Numbered from the stretch's first letter, positions 9,501 to 20,072 are shown. The stretch is 64,000 nucleotides of DNA from Erinaceus europaeus (GCF_950295315.1 NC_080177.1:75527786-75591785), one strand, 5' to 3'. Notes: generated from the letters alone by a model not told the origin. Numbers and translations are program-made.

Positions 9501-9925
9501 TTCCTCTCCTGTGCCAGCTAGAAAACAAGCCGGTTGCTGGACTCCTGCGGGGTGCTATTTGCACTTTTAGGGAGAAGGGGGGAAAAAAACCCCAATACAA
9601 TAGTAAGGCCCTCTTTGCTTGGCTGACATTTGCTTAAAAAAGCTGTTGTATTGGTCCTAGAAAGAAAAATCATGAGACTTTGTTGTTTGCCTAGATTTCT
9701 AGTAACACAATTTGTACATCTCAACACCAATAGACAGACAGCCACTTGGAAAATAAATTGCTCGACATTTTTAATTTCCCAGAAAACAACTTGCAAACTG
9801 CCCATTGCATTCGTTTCTTGGAAAATGGCAGTGGTGGGTGGGTGGCATTTAATTCTGCTGCAGGCAAATATTAAGGGGCTCTCTGCCTGAACTTCTCTGC
9901 CTGAGCTTCTTTTGAGGGAGGAGAA
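9501..9925. other. Candidate conserved non-coding element
   Basis: A repeat-free, balanced-composition block between SINE-rich regions. It contains AT-core motifs (TTTTTAATTTCCC, GGCATTTAATTCTG). The open frames here (137 aa minus, 86 aa plus) show no recognisable protein. The enhancer idea is inference only. Confidence 0.25.
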
Positions 9926-10049
9926 ACCCATAATTTCTTATCTTTTTTTTTCTCATCATCCATGATTTTCCCACTTCATGGTCAACTGATATTTGTTCCT
10001 TGGTTTTAGCATTTACATACAGATGCAAACATATATGTTCATGTATACG

Positions 10050-10190
10050 CATACACACAGAGAGAAATAGACACATACATACACAGAGATCCCACAGCAT
10101 TGGAGCGTCTCTTGGTGCCGGAGTTTAAATGTGGGCTGTGCACATGGTAAGATATGAACCCAAGCAGGTGAGGCATCTTCCAGGGCCCCC
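10050..10190 (-). mobile_element. SINE fragment, type C
   Basis: GAGATCCCACAGCATTGGAG, ATGAACCCAAGCAGGTGAGG and CATCTTCCAGGGCCCCC parallel the inverted type C copies near 49.8 kb. Confidence 0.55.
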
Positions 10191-10299
10191 ACTTCCCATC
10201 CCTTCCCCCCTTTTTGTTTTCTTTTCTCCTCCCCTCCCCCCATTCCTTTCCTCCTTCTACCCTCCACCTACTGCCTCTTTCTTCTCTCTCTTTCTCTCT

Positions 10300-10490
10300 C
10301 TCTTTATAGAGAACTTGCAAGGGAAAGGGGAAGGCAGAAAGGGAGGGAAAGAGACACCTGCAGCCTTGCTTTACTACCTGTGAAACTTCTTCCCCTGTAG
10401 GTGGAGGTTGGGGGTTGAACCCAGGTCTTTGTGTACTGTGACGTGTTCTCTCTACAAAGCAGGCCACCACCTCCAACCCCCCCCCCACCC
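10300..10490 (-). mobile_element. tRNA-derived SINE, type A
   Basis: The inverted body contains CACCTGCAGCCTTGCTTTAC, GTGGAGGTTGGGGGTTGAAC and CAGGCCACCACCTCC. A CT-rich tract (10207-10310) precedes it. Confidence 0.88.
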
Positions 10491-10499
10491 ACATACACA

Positions 10500-10940
10500 C
10501 TTCTGTTCTTATTTCCTGTCCTCAGAACAGCCTTCTCCCTTTTTCTGTTAAAAAAAAAAATGTTGCCAAATCGGTCAAATTATAGAATGACCCTGCTGGG
10601 GACATTGTGGATTAAGAGCTCTTAAACAAAGTAGGCAGTCACAGGACACTTACTATCACATCCAGCCCTGACCTTATGAAGCCACTCCTGGAGTGCTAAG
10701 CGGCCACACACACAAGATTTCTGTAACTCGTTTCCGTTCCCTGGCCTGCTCTCTGCATTTCCTTCACTAGTTTTCCATCTTAGGTCTTATGAAGCACAGT
10801 CGCCAACACTGTGTGCACGTTTTTACTTCACTTTGCTCAAAGTAAGCATAGCTGCTGAAGCTGCCCCAGATGAAAACAGTTGTCCATTTCCCAAGTCAGA
10901 GCAGGCTGAGCTCAATTGTCATGTCCTCATGAAAACTTAG
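10500..10940. other. Unique DNA, no feature seen
   Basis: Apart from a poly(A) run near 10550, nothing is recognisable. Confidence 0.5.
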
Positions 10941-10962
10941 TTTCCTTTCTCTTTCTTTCTTC

Positions 10963-11037
<75 letters not shown>

Positions 11038-11068
11038 TACTTTTTCCTTTCCTTAATCTCACTCTCTC

Positions 11069-11126
<58 letters not shown>
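10941..11126. repeat. Compound (CTTT)n then (ATCT)n microsatellite
   Basis: CTTT units run to about 11039 and ATCT units occupy 11069-11126. The array lies in the 3' tail of the following inverted SINE. Confidence 0.97.
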
Positions 11127-11372
11127 ATTTCCAGGGTTATCACTGGGGCTCAGTGGTGCCAGCACTACAAATTCACTGCTCCTGGAGGCCATTTCATTCC
11201 ATTTTATTGCATAGGACAGAGAGAAATTGAGAAGGGACAGGAGAGAGAGAGAGAGACCCGAGGACCTGCTTCACCACTGTGAAGCATCTCCCCTGCAGGT
11301 GGGAAGCCTGGGGCTCGAACCCGGATCCTTGTGCTTAGTACCACCTGTGCTTCACCGGGTGCACCTGGCTGT
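11127..11372 (-). mobile_element. tRNA-derived SINE, type A long-tail form
   Basis: CCAGGGTTATCACTGGGGC and CACTGCTCCTGGAGGCCA precede the inverted body GACCTGCTTCACCACTG and GGCTCGAACCCGGATCC. Confidence 0.92.
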
Positions 11373-11503
11373 TCTTTTTAAATGGGGAATGAGCTGCAGT
11401 TATTGGGAGAAATCAGCTCTGGTTAACTGCTCTCATAATAAAGGACCAAACAAGATCTGTCTCTGCCCCTGACTGGTTTAAGAGTTTAAGTGTAGGTAGT
11501 TTA

Positions 11504-11789
11504 GGAGTCAGGCGGTAGCGCTGTGGGTTAAGCGCACTTGGCGCAAAGCGTAAGGACCGGCGTAAGGATCCCGGTTCAAGCCGGGGGCTCCTCACCTGCA
11601 GGGGAGTCGCTTCACAGGTGGTGAAGCAGGTCTGCAGATGTCTTTCTCTCCCCCTCTCTGTCTTCCCCTCCTCTCTCCATTTCTCTCTGTCCTACCCAAC
11701 AACAACGACGTCATAAATAATAATAATGACTACAACAATAAAACAACAAGGGCAACAAAAGGGAATAAATAAATATTTAAAAAAGAAAA
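11504..11789 (+). mobile_element. tRNA-derived SINE, type A, well preserved
   Basis: GGAGTCAGGCGGTAGCGCTG head, GGTTCAAGCC B box and a CAACAAGGGCAACAAAAGG tail. The duplication AAGAGTTTAAGTGTA lies at 11480-11494 and 11790-11804. Confidence 0.95.
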
Positions 11790-11892
11790 AAGAGTTTAAG
11801 TGTAAAGCATTAGTAATACTCCTGGTAGACAGAGACCCTAGAGTTGAAATACTTCTACTGATTCTGGGTGATTCTTTGGAGTTTTTCATATT

Positions 11893-12210
11893 TTTTCTTT
11901 TTGCCTCCAAGGCTATCGCAGGGGCTCGGTGCACCACGAATCCACAACTGGAGGCAGCCATTTTTTCCCTTTTGTTGGCCTTGTTGTTTATCGTTGTTGC
12001 TATTAGTATCGTTGTTGTTATTAGTATCGTTGTTGTTATTGCTGTCGTTGTTGTTGAATAGGACAGAGAGAAGTTGAGAGAAGGGGGGAGACTGAGAAGA
12101 GGAGAGAAAGACAGACTCCTGCAGACCTGCTTCACCGCCTGTGAAGCGACTCTCCTGCTGGGGGGCGCGGTCGAACCATGATTATTATACCAGCCCTGTG
12201 CTTCACTCCA
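11893..12210 (-). mobile_element. tRNA-derived SINE, type A long-tail form
   Basis: GCCTCCAAGGCTATCGCAGG tail, then GTTGTTATTGCTGTCGTTGT, CACCGCCTGTGAAGCGAC body and a degraded B-box region. A short sense fragment of the same SINE follows at 12225-12262. Confidence 0.9.
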
Positions 12211-12361
12211 TGAGAAAGGGCCAGAGTAAGGATTTCGGTTTGAGGCCCTGGCTCTCCACCATTTTAAGGTTAATCTTTACATTTTTAGGACTCACTTTTC
12301 TGTGCTAGTAGCAAACTTGTTCTACCTATTTAAAATTTACTTTGTTCTGTAAAGACTTTAT

Positions 12362-12478
12362 TTATTTATTTATTTATTCTAGAGCACTGCTTGATTCTGC
12401 TTTAAGGTGATGCTGGGGATTGAACCTGAAATCTCAGAACCTCAGGCATTAGAATATTTTGCATAACCAGCCCTCTGA
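12362..12478 (-). mobile_element. tRNA-derived SINE, type B
   Basis: AGAGCACTGCTTGATTCTGC, GGGGATTGAACCTGAAATC and TTTTGCATAACCAGCCC match the inverted type B SINE. Confidence 0.75.
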
Positions 12479-12583
12479 CAACTTCTTTGGAAAAATAAAA
12501 ACTTTCTGAAGAGAGGCTATGTTGAAATTCACGCATCTGAGTGTGTACCAAGGTACAAATGTTCATATTACAGGCTGCATGAT

Positions 12584-12632
12584 CAAAACAAAACAAAACA
12601 AAACAAAACAAAACAAAACAAAACAAAACAAA
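12584..12632. repeat. (AAAAC)n microsatellite
   Basis: About ten AAAAC units. Confidence 0.97.
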
Positions 12633-12689
12633 GCAGAACTTCGTTTTAGGTTCTGAAGAGAATCAAGAGCGATCTTTAGGCCCAAGGAA

Positions 12690-12846
12690 ACAGCTGAGCC
12701 TTGGAGAGCAGTACATCATGCAGGAGGAGTCAAGGATCCCAGGCCCAACCCCTCTCCATCATGGACTGAAGGAGTACTATGGCCTCTCCCGGTCTGCTTC
12801 TCTCTATACCTCTCACTCTGATAAACAGAACTAAATAAATCTTTTA
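12690..12846 (+). mobile_element. SINE-like element, type D
   Basis: The body (AGTCAAGGATCCCAGGCCC, GAGTACTATGGCCTCTC) ends in AACTAAATAAATCTTTTAAA. It resembles inverted copies at 34.7 and 56.5 kb. Confidence 0.5.
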
Positions 12847-12885
12847 AATACTAGCTTTATTATTTTAAAGAAACATGGAGGGGGC

Positions 12886-13196
12886 TGGGCAGTAGCGGGT
12901 TAAGCGCACATGGCACAAAGTGCAAGAACTGGCATAAGGATCACAGTTCAAGCCCCTGGGCCCCCACTTGCAAGGGGGTCACTTCACAAGTGGTGAAGCC
13001 GCTCCCCACCTGCAGGGGAGTTGCCTTCACAGGTGGTGAAGCAGGTCTGCAGGTGTCTATCTTTCTCTCCCCCCTCTGTCTTCCCCTCCTCTCTCCATTT
13101 CCCTCTGTCGTATCCAATAACAATGACAGCAATAAGAACAATAATAACAACAACAACAACGATCAACAACAAGGGCAACAAAAGGGGGGAAAAAAG
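12886..13196 (+). mobile_element. tRNA-derived SINE, type A, with doubled body module
   Basis: A normal head and CAA-rich tail, but the CCCCACCTGCAGGGG...GGTGAAGC module occurs twice in tandem (about 12962-12999 and 13004-13042). The copies are diverged from each other. Confidence 0.92.
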
Positions 13197-13199
13197 GTC

Positions 13200-14120
13200 A
13201 ACTAGCTTTCTGTCTTCCAGCAGACATTCGTTCAGTCAGTGTTGTTAACAATGCTTTTACTACAAAAGAGAATTTCTACGGCCGTCTATTCCACATGTGT
13301 GTGAAGAATAAAATACATAACATTTTGCTTTGTAAATTTCCCCCGCTAAATCTTCAAAATAAATCACTAGCTCTGTCCAATAAATTAAGCAGCCTGGAAT
13401 CGCTAAGCAAATATCAGTCAGATGACATCTGTTTTCTGAGAGAGTTGTCGGAGAAATACTTAATGGAGATGGTCAGGTTCTTACAGAAATAAACATGAAT
13501 CTAAAGCTAGCACATTCCTCCTAATGGACAGGGCATAGAAATGGGAGCCTTCTAGTCTGACAGAAAAACCTGAGGTGAAAAACATGGCTTAAAAAGATGT
13601 CTTTCAGATTTGATCTTAGCTGGATGACCTAGGTATCACAGGTAACATAATTATGCACTGGCTAAAACAACAACAACAACAACAAAACAACGAGAAGTAT
13701 CCCTTTTTAGAGTATATTGTTGAGTTAAAACAAACAGAGGTGCTAAAATTGTGAATAATATACTAACCTTTTGTATACAGCCAGGGCAAAAATAAATGAG
13801 AATATGTATTTGATTTGCTTGTATTTGTACAAGGAAACCCTGGAAGGAATCAATAACAAACTAATAAAAGTGTAGAGACTCTCAGTGGACAGGGACAGGG
13901 GTGGGAGCATGGATTTTTCAGGGTAAGATTTTATCTTGCTTTGATTTATAAACCCTGTAAATGCATTAGCTATTCAATACCAAAGTTAAAAGACAAAAAA
14001 AATGCATAATTCGGTGTCTTCTGGAAAACGGTACATCAAAATAGAATATTTGCTAGGGAAATGAAAAGCATGACATTTGGACATTCTGGTATGCATTGTG
14101 ATGAAGTAGCCGTGTCAGGG
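13200..14120. other. Unique AT-rich DNA, no gene seen
   Basis: Only a (CAA)n run at about 13666-13688 stands out. Open frames here are short and unrecognised. Confidence 0.5.
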
Positions 14121-14309
14121 CAGAGGGGGGGGAGGGGGAGGGGGAGGAGGGGAGGGGGCATGGGGGGGAGGAGGGAGTGGGAGAAGAGGAGGGGGAGGGG
14201 AGGGGGAGGGGGAGGGGGAGGGAGAGGGAGAGGGAGAGGGAGAGGGAGAGGGAGAGGGAGAGGGAGAGGGAGAGGGAGAGGGAGAGGGAGAGGGAGAGGG
14301 AGAGGGAGA
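14121..14309. repeat. GGGGA / (GGGAGA)n purine array
   Basis: Irregular GGGGAG-type units become regular GAGGGA hexamers. Overlapping Arg/Gly and Ser/Pro frames are artefacts. Confidence 0.97.
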
Positions 14310-14564
14310 TAGATCGGTCATGGATTATTCTGACCTCACTGAACACGACATGGGCAGAAACATTCACTCTGGTACCAATCGCATCTGTGATTACACACAA
14401 GGAGGCTGCCTCTGGGGGCATTTGGCTGAGATTTTAAGACCTTGTCCAGGGTCAGGAAGTGCTTTTAATTGATTAGTGGTCTTTGCCATAGTCAAGGATG
14501 GACAAAGGACAACAGGTATGCTATCTGTCCTTTCTTGGGTCTTTCTGTTTTAATTAATTAATTG

Positions 14565-14812
14565 ATTAATTTTGTCTTCAGGGTTATTGCTGGGGCTTGG
14601 TGCAGGCACTATGAATCCACTGGTCCTGGTGGCCACTTTTTTTTTCTTTCTTTTAAAAATGTTTTTTTTATTATCTTTATTGGATAGAGACTGAGACCGT
14701 CAGAAATTGAGAGGGGAGGGGGAGATAGAGAGGAAGAGAGACAGAGAGACACCTGTAGCCCTGCTTCACCACTGCAGGTGTACTCAACCAGGTGTGCCAC
14801 CACCTGGCCCCC
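14565..14812 (-). mobile_element. tRNA-derived SINE, type A long-tail form
   Basis: CAGGGTTATTGCTGGGGCTT and CCACTGGTCCTGGTGGCCA tail, then the inverted body, ending GCCACCACCTGGCCCCC. The middle of the body is deleted after CACCACTGCAGG. Confidence 0.9.
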
Positions 14813-14814
14813 AC

Positions 14815-14997
14815 TTTTTTCCCCAACTTTTTATTGGACAGGACAGAGAGAAATTGAGAGAGGACCAGGTAATAGGGAGAGAAAGACAGACACTTGCAGA
14901 CCTGCTTTGACGTTCATGAAGCATCCTCCCCTGGGTCCTGGAAAGATCCTTGCACTTAGTACACATGCACTTAACCGGTGTACCACCACCTGGCCAC
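14815..14997 (-). mobile_element. tRNA-derived SINE, type A
   Basis: TTATTGGACAGGACAGAGAG, CAGACCTGCTTTGACG and ACCACCTGGCCACC mark the inverted body. It abuts the previous SINE. Confidence 0.9.
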
Positions 14998-14998
14998 C

Positions 14999-15001
14999 AT
15001 A

Positions 15002-15041
<40 letters not shown>

Positions 15042-15106
15042 TATTATTGCCACCAGGGCTATTGCTGGCGCTGAGCGCCAGCACTAATGAATCCAACACT
15101 CCTGGA
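14999..15106 (-). mobile_element. (AT)n plus SINE long-tail fragment
   Basis: (AT)n at 14999-15025 is followed by a T run, then TTGCCACCAGGGCTATTGCT and the CAACACTCCTGG tail. The SINE body is missing. Confidence 0.8.
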
Positions 15107-15177
15107 ATAATTTTCCTTCCTTCCTATATGTTTTTAATTGAGTACATTTCATTCAACCTTTTAGCTCATTTCCTTTT

Positions 15178-15363
15178 AAAAAATTTTTTAAATATTTATT
15201 TATTTCCTTTTGTTGCCCTTGTTTTACTGTTGTAGTGATTGATGTCGTTGTTGGATAGGACAGAAAGAAATGGAGGGGGGGGGAAGACAGAGAGGGGGAG
15301 AAAGATAGACACCTGCAGACCTGCTTCACTGCTTGTGAAGCGACTTCCCTGCAGGTGGGGAGC
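15178..15363 (-). mobile_element. tRNA-derived SINE, type A, head missing
   Basis: CTTTTGTTGCCCTTGTTTTA, GACGTCGTT-like tail, then CAGACCTGCTTCACTGC and GCAGGTGGGGAGC. The tRNA-like head is absent and L1 sequence follows directly. Confidence 0.88.
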
Positions 15364-15464
15364 ATGTACAAACTATTGTATTTACTGTTGAATGTAAAAC
15401 ATTAATTCCCCAATAAAGAAATAAATTTAAAAAAAATGGAAACACTGACAAGACCATAGGATAA
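15364..15464 (+). mobile_element. L1 3'-terminal scrap followed by family X scrap
   Basis: ACTATTGTATTTACTGTTGA and CCCCAATAAAGAAAT match the hedgehog L1 3' end (plus strand). GGAAACACTGACAAGACC at 15438-15464 is an inverted family X 3' end. Confidence 0.65.
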
Positions 15465-15654
15465 TTTTTCCTTTTAATTGCCACCAGGGTTATTGCTGGG
15501 GTTTGGTGCATGCACAATGAATCTACAACTGCTGGTGGCCTTACTTTCCATCCATCCATCCATCCATCCATCCATCCATCCATCCATCCATCCATCCATC
15601 CTTTCTTCCTCCCTTCCTTCCTTCTTCCCTTCCTTCCTTCCTTCCTTTCTTCCC

Positions 15655-15701
<47 letters not shown>

Positions 15702-15936
15702 TCCATTCTCTCTCTTTCTTTTTTCTTTCTCTCTCTTTCTTTTTTCTTCCCTTCTTTTCTTTTTTCTTTCTTTTATTTGATAGAACAGAGATAAATTGAA
15801 AGTCAGGGGGAGAGAGAAAGAGAAACACCTGCCACATTGCTTTACCAGTGGTGAAGCTTCTGCCTTCAGGGACTTGAACCTGGGTCTTTGTGTAAGATAA
15901 TATGTGTGCTCAACGGGGCACACCACTGTCAGGCCC
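15465..15936 (-). mobile_element. tRNA-derived SINE with internal ATCC/CTTT expansion
   Basis: The SINE tail (GCCACCAGGGTTATTGCTGG) is separated from the inverted body (AGAACAGAGATAAATTGAAA, GACTTGAACCTGGGTC) by (ATCC)n at 15550-15600 and a CTTT-rich tract at 15602-15775. The array grew inside the SINE A-rich linker. Confidence 0.88.
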
Positions 15937-15942
15937 CAGAAA

Positions 15943-16051
15943 AAAGATGAATTTTATAGGAAGGCCCCTGAAGGGAAACTGGGAAATACCTTTGAGATAA
16001 GGGTATTTTTTTAATTATATTTTTATTTATTTAAGAGACAGACATTGAGAG
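15943..16051 (+). repeat. Local direct duplication, copy 1
   Basis: GATGAATTTTATAGGAAGGC through GACATTGAGAGTT recurs at 17076-17189 with few differences. The unit includes about 60 bp of non-repeat DNA plus the end of an inverted SINE. Confidence 0.85.
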
Positions 16052-16191
16052 TTGGGGGAGGGGAGAGACCTGCTGCCCTGCTTCACCACTTACGAAGTTT
16101 TCCCCCTGCAGGTGAGGGGACCAGGGGCTTGAACCTGGGTTCTTGTGCACTGTAATGTGTACACTTAACCAGGTGAGCCACCACCTGGTCC
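16008..16191 (-). mobile_element. tRNA-derived SINE, type A short form
   Basis: TTTATTTATTTAAGAGACAG, CTGCCCTGCTTCACCAC, GGGCTTGAACCTGGGTTC and GCCACCACCTGGTCCC. Confidence 0.9.
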
Positions 16192-16942
16192 CAAGGGTAT
16201 TTCCTATGGAAGTAAGAGATTATTGATGCAGGTGGTGGAAGCTAAGCCTTTGCTTTCTGGGCTCTCCTTTCATAACTTTCCTAGCTGACAGTCCCCTTCT
16301 TCCCAAAGTTCTCTGTTAGCCAAGTGATTAAGTCATTTCGAGAGTTACTCAGTGTTTCTAGGTCTTCCCTATGTGTACAGGAGGTATAGATGCTATGAAG
16401 AAATTTTACTTCACATGCACTCATTTCCTGCCGCTGGGGAGCTGGAAGAGACAGGTGGGGCTCTGGACCCTGATTATTCTCTCTGAGTCTCTCCAGAGGC
16501 TACACGAATATTTTCCATATGCAGTACCACTTAGCGCTCAGACCACACACCTTAGGATAGTTCCAGTGTAGTGGGCTGTGTTCCTCTTCTTCCCTCAGGT
16601 TTCACTTGTTCCCAGAAGATTACACAAGAGACAAGAATAGGCACTGAAACACTTGAAAGCATAGTTTAGTCATTACCAGATGTAAATCTAGTGTAAATCA
16701 AGCCAAGAAATTCCAGTGAAGCTGTTGTATATTAAAGTATTTTCTTAGGAGGCGAACGGTAGAGAGAATGCATGCTGTTGTGTGTGTGATCCTTTTTTTT
16801 AACAGTTAATTCTGTGATGATTCATAGGTAATCAATATAGGGCATTTGATTAATATCATCTAGGGAAATGGGAAATGAACTATATCCATGAACCTGTATC
16901 TTAATAGAAATATAATTCAAAGTGAGCTAATTTATAAATTAG
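16192..16942. other. Unique DNA, no feature seen
   Basis: No coding, RNA or repeat feature was recognised. Confidence 0.5.
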
Positions 16943-17075
16943 GGGCCAGGGAGATAGCATAATGACTATGCAAACAGACTTCTGGGCCTGAGACTCAGAG
17001 GTCCCAGGTTCAATTCCCATAAACTAGAGCTGAGCAGTGCTCTGGTGAGACACAGACAAACTATGTAATAAAATA
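16943..17075 (+). mobile_element. tRNA-derived SINE, type B
   Basis: GGGGCCAGGGAGATAGCATA, GACTATGCAAACAGACTTC and CCAGGTTCAATTCCC, ending at an AATAAAATAAAAG tail. Confidence 0.88.
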
Positions 17076-17189
17076 AAAGATTAATTTTATAGGATGGCCC
17101 CTGAAGGGAAATCGGGAAATACCTTTGAGATGAGGGTATTTTTTAAAAAATTATATTTTTATTTATTTAAGAGATAGACATTGAGAGTT
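17076..17189 (+). repeat. Local direct duplication, copy 2
   Basis: This is the second copy of 15943-16051. It is immediately followed by a 25-bp tandem pair (AAAAGGTTGRATGAAATGT at 17189-17214 and 17222-17248). Confidence 0.85.
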
Positions 17190-17289
17190 AAAAGGTTGGA
17201 TGAAATGTGCTCAATTAACAGCTAAAAGGTTGAATGAAATGTACTCACTTAAAAACATACAGGCAAACAGGATGACTGTGTCTTTTTCA

Positions 17290-17375
17290 CTATTCCTCTT
17301 CTCCTTACCTTCTCCCCTTCTTCCTCTCCCTCCTCCTCATCCCTCCCCTCCCTGCCCTCACCCTTCTCTATTTCT
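17290..17375. repeat. CT-rich low-complexity tract
   Basis: Pyrimidine-rich CTTCTCC/CCTCC units. Confidence 0.85.
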
Positions 17376-17617
17376 TTCTTGGTGATATAAGCAGAAGGAA
17401 GGCAGTGCTACTGACACACTGAAAACCTGAAACACTCTGTCTGTTTTCACCCTAACTTTTTTCTTTTTCTCCTTCCATCCAGAAATTACTGGATTGTAGT
17501 CTGGGTTCCTAGTCCATCATAATGAGAACTGGTTCACACTGAACACAGGCAGAGAGTAAGTGAGAGCTGAGTTCTTGTTCCTTCACTCAACAGAACACTT
17601 TCTTAAAAATGTTGTTT

Positions 17618-18045
17618 TTTCCATGATTGTTCAACAATTTGTTTGGCTTTGTATGTTAACTCTCTTTTCAGCCACCAGGTTCCGGATGCCAGCAAGATGC
17701 TGACCAGACTTCCCTGGACAGATGACCCCATCAATGTGTCCTGGAGCTCTGCTTCCTCAGAGCACCACCCTACTAGGGAAAGAGAGAGGCAGACTGGGAG
17801 TATGGATCCACCAGTCAACGCCCATGTTCAGCGGGGAAGCAATTACAGAAGCCAGACCTTCCACCCTCTGCAACCCACAATGACCCTGGATCCATACTCC
17901 CAGAGAGGAAGAGAATGGGAAGGCTATCAGGGAGGGGATGGGATATGGAGATCGGGTTATGGGAATTGTGTGGAACTGTACCCCTCTTATTCTATGGTTT
18001 TGTTAATGTCTCCTTTCTTAAATAAAAAAAATAAAAAAGGAAAGG
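17618..18045 (+). mobile_element. Family X retroposon, sense copy
   Basis: It runs from CAACAATTTGTTTGGCTTTG to the 3' end AATAAAAAAAATAAAAAAGG. The 5' truncation and A-rich tail with AATAAA fit an L1-mobilised element. Confidence 0.85.
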
Positions 18046-18077
18046 AAATATTAGAAAAGCAAAAAAAAAAAAACCTT

Positions 18078-18330
18078 TTTATTAGTTGTTTAATAATGGT
18101 TCAAAAGATCATAAGATAACAGAGGTATAGTGCCGCATGGCACCCACCACCACAGTTCAGTGGCCTCCTCCCATCTCTTCCCCAAAGATAACAAGCATAA
18201 TTTTCACAAAGTCTTAGCTGACAACTGGACTTTTTTTTTTTTCAAGTTTATGTGTTTCAGTTGTTTACATTGCACACAAGAATGGAACTAATTGGTTATT
18301 GTTTTTCAGAGAAATGCAAGTAATTTGGTA
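18078..18330 (-). mobile_element. L1-like 3' region related to family X
   Basis: TTTAATAATGGTTCAAAAGA and GGCACCCACCACCACAG parallel the inverted family X 3' end in diverged form. CAAGTTTATGTGTTTCAGTT continues in an L1-like way. Subfamily unclear. Confidence 0.55.
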
Positions 18331-18395
18331 AACAGATAAAAACTATAAGAAGAGTCCTTGAACACAAACACCAACTGAAAGAACCTCAAGGGGGA

Positions 18396-18520
18396 AGGGG
18401 AGTAGAGATAGCATAATGCAGAGAGACTCTCATGCCTGAGCCTCCGAAGTTCCAGGTTCAATCCCCCACACCACCACTGCCATATCGTAAGCCAGAGCAG
18501 ATAAGTGTTTTGGTAAAACA
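18396..18520 (+). mobile_element. tRNA-derived SINE, type B
   Basis: GAGTAGAGATAGCATAATGC, CTCATGCCTGAGCCTCC and CCAGGTTCAATCCCC. Confidence 0.88.
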
Positions 18521-19050
18521 AAGAATCTCAAAATATTATATATGTAATAAGAAGGATGAGAAAAACAAACAAGCAATGTAGGAAAAAAAAACACTAGAGA
18601 GACAATGGCATTATTTCAAAAAGACTTTTGTTCTGAGTCAGCCAGTATTGGAATGTGGGAAAGAGTGTTTTGAATGTCATTGTGGTTATTTATGAGTGAG
18701 ACAGGAACTCTCTTCTTTTTTCTCTTTATTTTTTTGCCCTCTGAAGTCCTGTGCCTGTGTGACTTCACTGAGGTCATTACTACTACTTTTCTAAGGAGAT
18801 GTTCTTGTCCACAGGACTAACATCACAGAGATGCAGTCCCACATCTCCCCAAATGGGTGTCCACAAACCTCACCCTCTACCAAACCACCATTCACTTCCA
18901 CCAGGTTACTGACGGCCCAGTTACCACTTAGGGCTTCCCCACACCCTTGTGCTCCTCCACCATGGAGTCTATGGATCTGTTGTGAAAAGACCACTATGTC
19001 TTCATCCTCTATCATTTGCCGTGTCTCTTAGAGCTTGGCAGACTTTTTTC
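18521..19050. other. Unique DNA, no feature seen
   Basis: An ORF-bearing stretch at 18790-19030 has no recognisable product. Confidence 0.45.
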
Positions 19051-19051
19051 C

Positions 19052-19333
19052 TTCTTAATTTCCAGAGTTATTGCTAGGGCTTGGTGCCTGCACTACCATC
19101 TTTTTTTTTTTTTTTTTCCTTCTTTCCCATTGCTGTTGTTGTTGTTGGATAGGACAGAGAGAAATGGAGAGAGGAGGGGAAGACAGAGAGGGGGAGAGAA
19201 AGACAGACACCTGCTGACCGGCTTCATTGCTTGTGAAGTGACCCTCCTGCAGGTGGGGAGCCGGGGGCTTGAACTGGGATCCTTGCGCTTTGCATTAGGT
19301 GCGCTTAACCTGGTGTGCTACAGCCTGGCCCCT
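19052..19333 (-). mobile_element. tRNA-derived SINE, type A long-tail form
   Basis: CCAGAGTTATTGCTAGGGCT tail, TGTTGTTGTTGTTGGATAGG, inverted body, GGGCTTGAACTGGGATCC and CAGCCTGGCCCC. Confidence 0.93.
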
Positions 19334-19344
19334 TCTTCTTAACT

Positions 19345-19487
19345 TCAGGTAGAGAGAGACACAGAGGTACCACAGCACTGTCCATACCACTGCTCACCAT
19401 TCCCTGAGGCCTCGTGTAGCGGCAGGGGCTCACCCATGGTGAAGTGAGCACGTGAACGAACGCCTTGCTCAGCTTGGTGAGGTACCT
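19345..19487 (-). mobile_element. SINE fragment, type C
   Basis: GGTAGAGAGAGACACAGAGG, CCACAGCACTG and CGAACGCCTTGCTCAGC resemble inverted type C copies. Confidence 0.5.
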
Positions 19488-19984
19488 TCTGTCTTCTCTT
19501 CATTTCTGTAGGTCGAGTTTGTCCCCTCTATGTACTTATGGAGTTTACCCTACTCTGGATCATTCTCTTCTCTATTTGTAGGATACAATCACCAGAGAAA
19601 TTTCTGATCCTCTAGCGTAAAACCACGGCCTTTTATGGGGAGACGCTGCAGTGACCCCTGACCTAGACACGGCAGGACAGAACCTACCATCCAAGAGCTG
19701 AAAGCTTTCCATGACACTCTTTCCATTCAACCTCTTTTTCTAGGACAACAGTGACAGGCTATAAGAAAAGTTCTGGAAAGGTTTCATTGTTTATGTGTAG
19801 TGTTTTTGAATACTTGGGATTTATCTTGTTGGTAGGATACAGTAATATCTGGGAACTTGGAAGAACCAAGTATAGAGATACGTCCATTTGTGACAGTCAT
19901 TCTGCCCTTAGTTAGACATATTTTAGGCTGCGTGATAGTGGGAATGGACCTAGGTTGGGGAAGAGAGTGTCTTGTAGACACTGA
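19488..19984. other. Unique DNA, no feature seen
   Basis: No coding or repeat match was recognised. Confidence 0.45.
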
Positions 19985-20072
19985 TCATGGGGAGATGAGA
20001 GATTGTCCCTGGGGTGTGTCAACAACTATACTGTAAACTATTAACTACCCCCCCCCCCAATAAAGTGAAAAC
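19985..20072 (+). mobile_element. L1 3'-terminal fragment
   Basis: CAACTATACTGTAAACTATT and a C run ending CCAATAAAG parallel the 3' end of the L1 at 2371-3228. Confidence 0.7.

Noticed and set aside
15550..15600. Regular ATCC repeats as a CRISPR-like array
   Set aside because: Simple 4-bp microsatellite in a eukaryotic SINE; no spacers.
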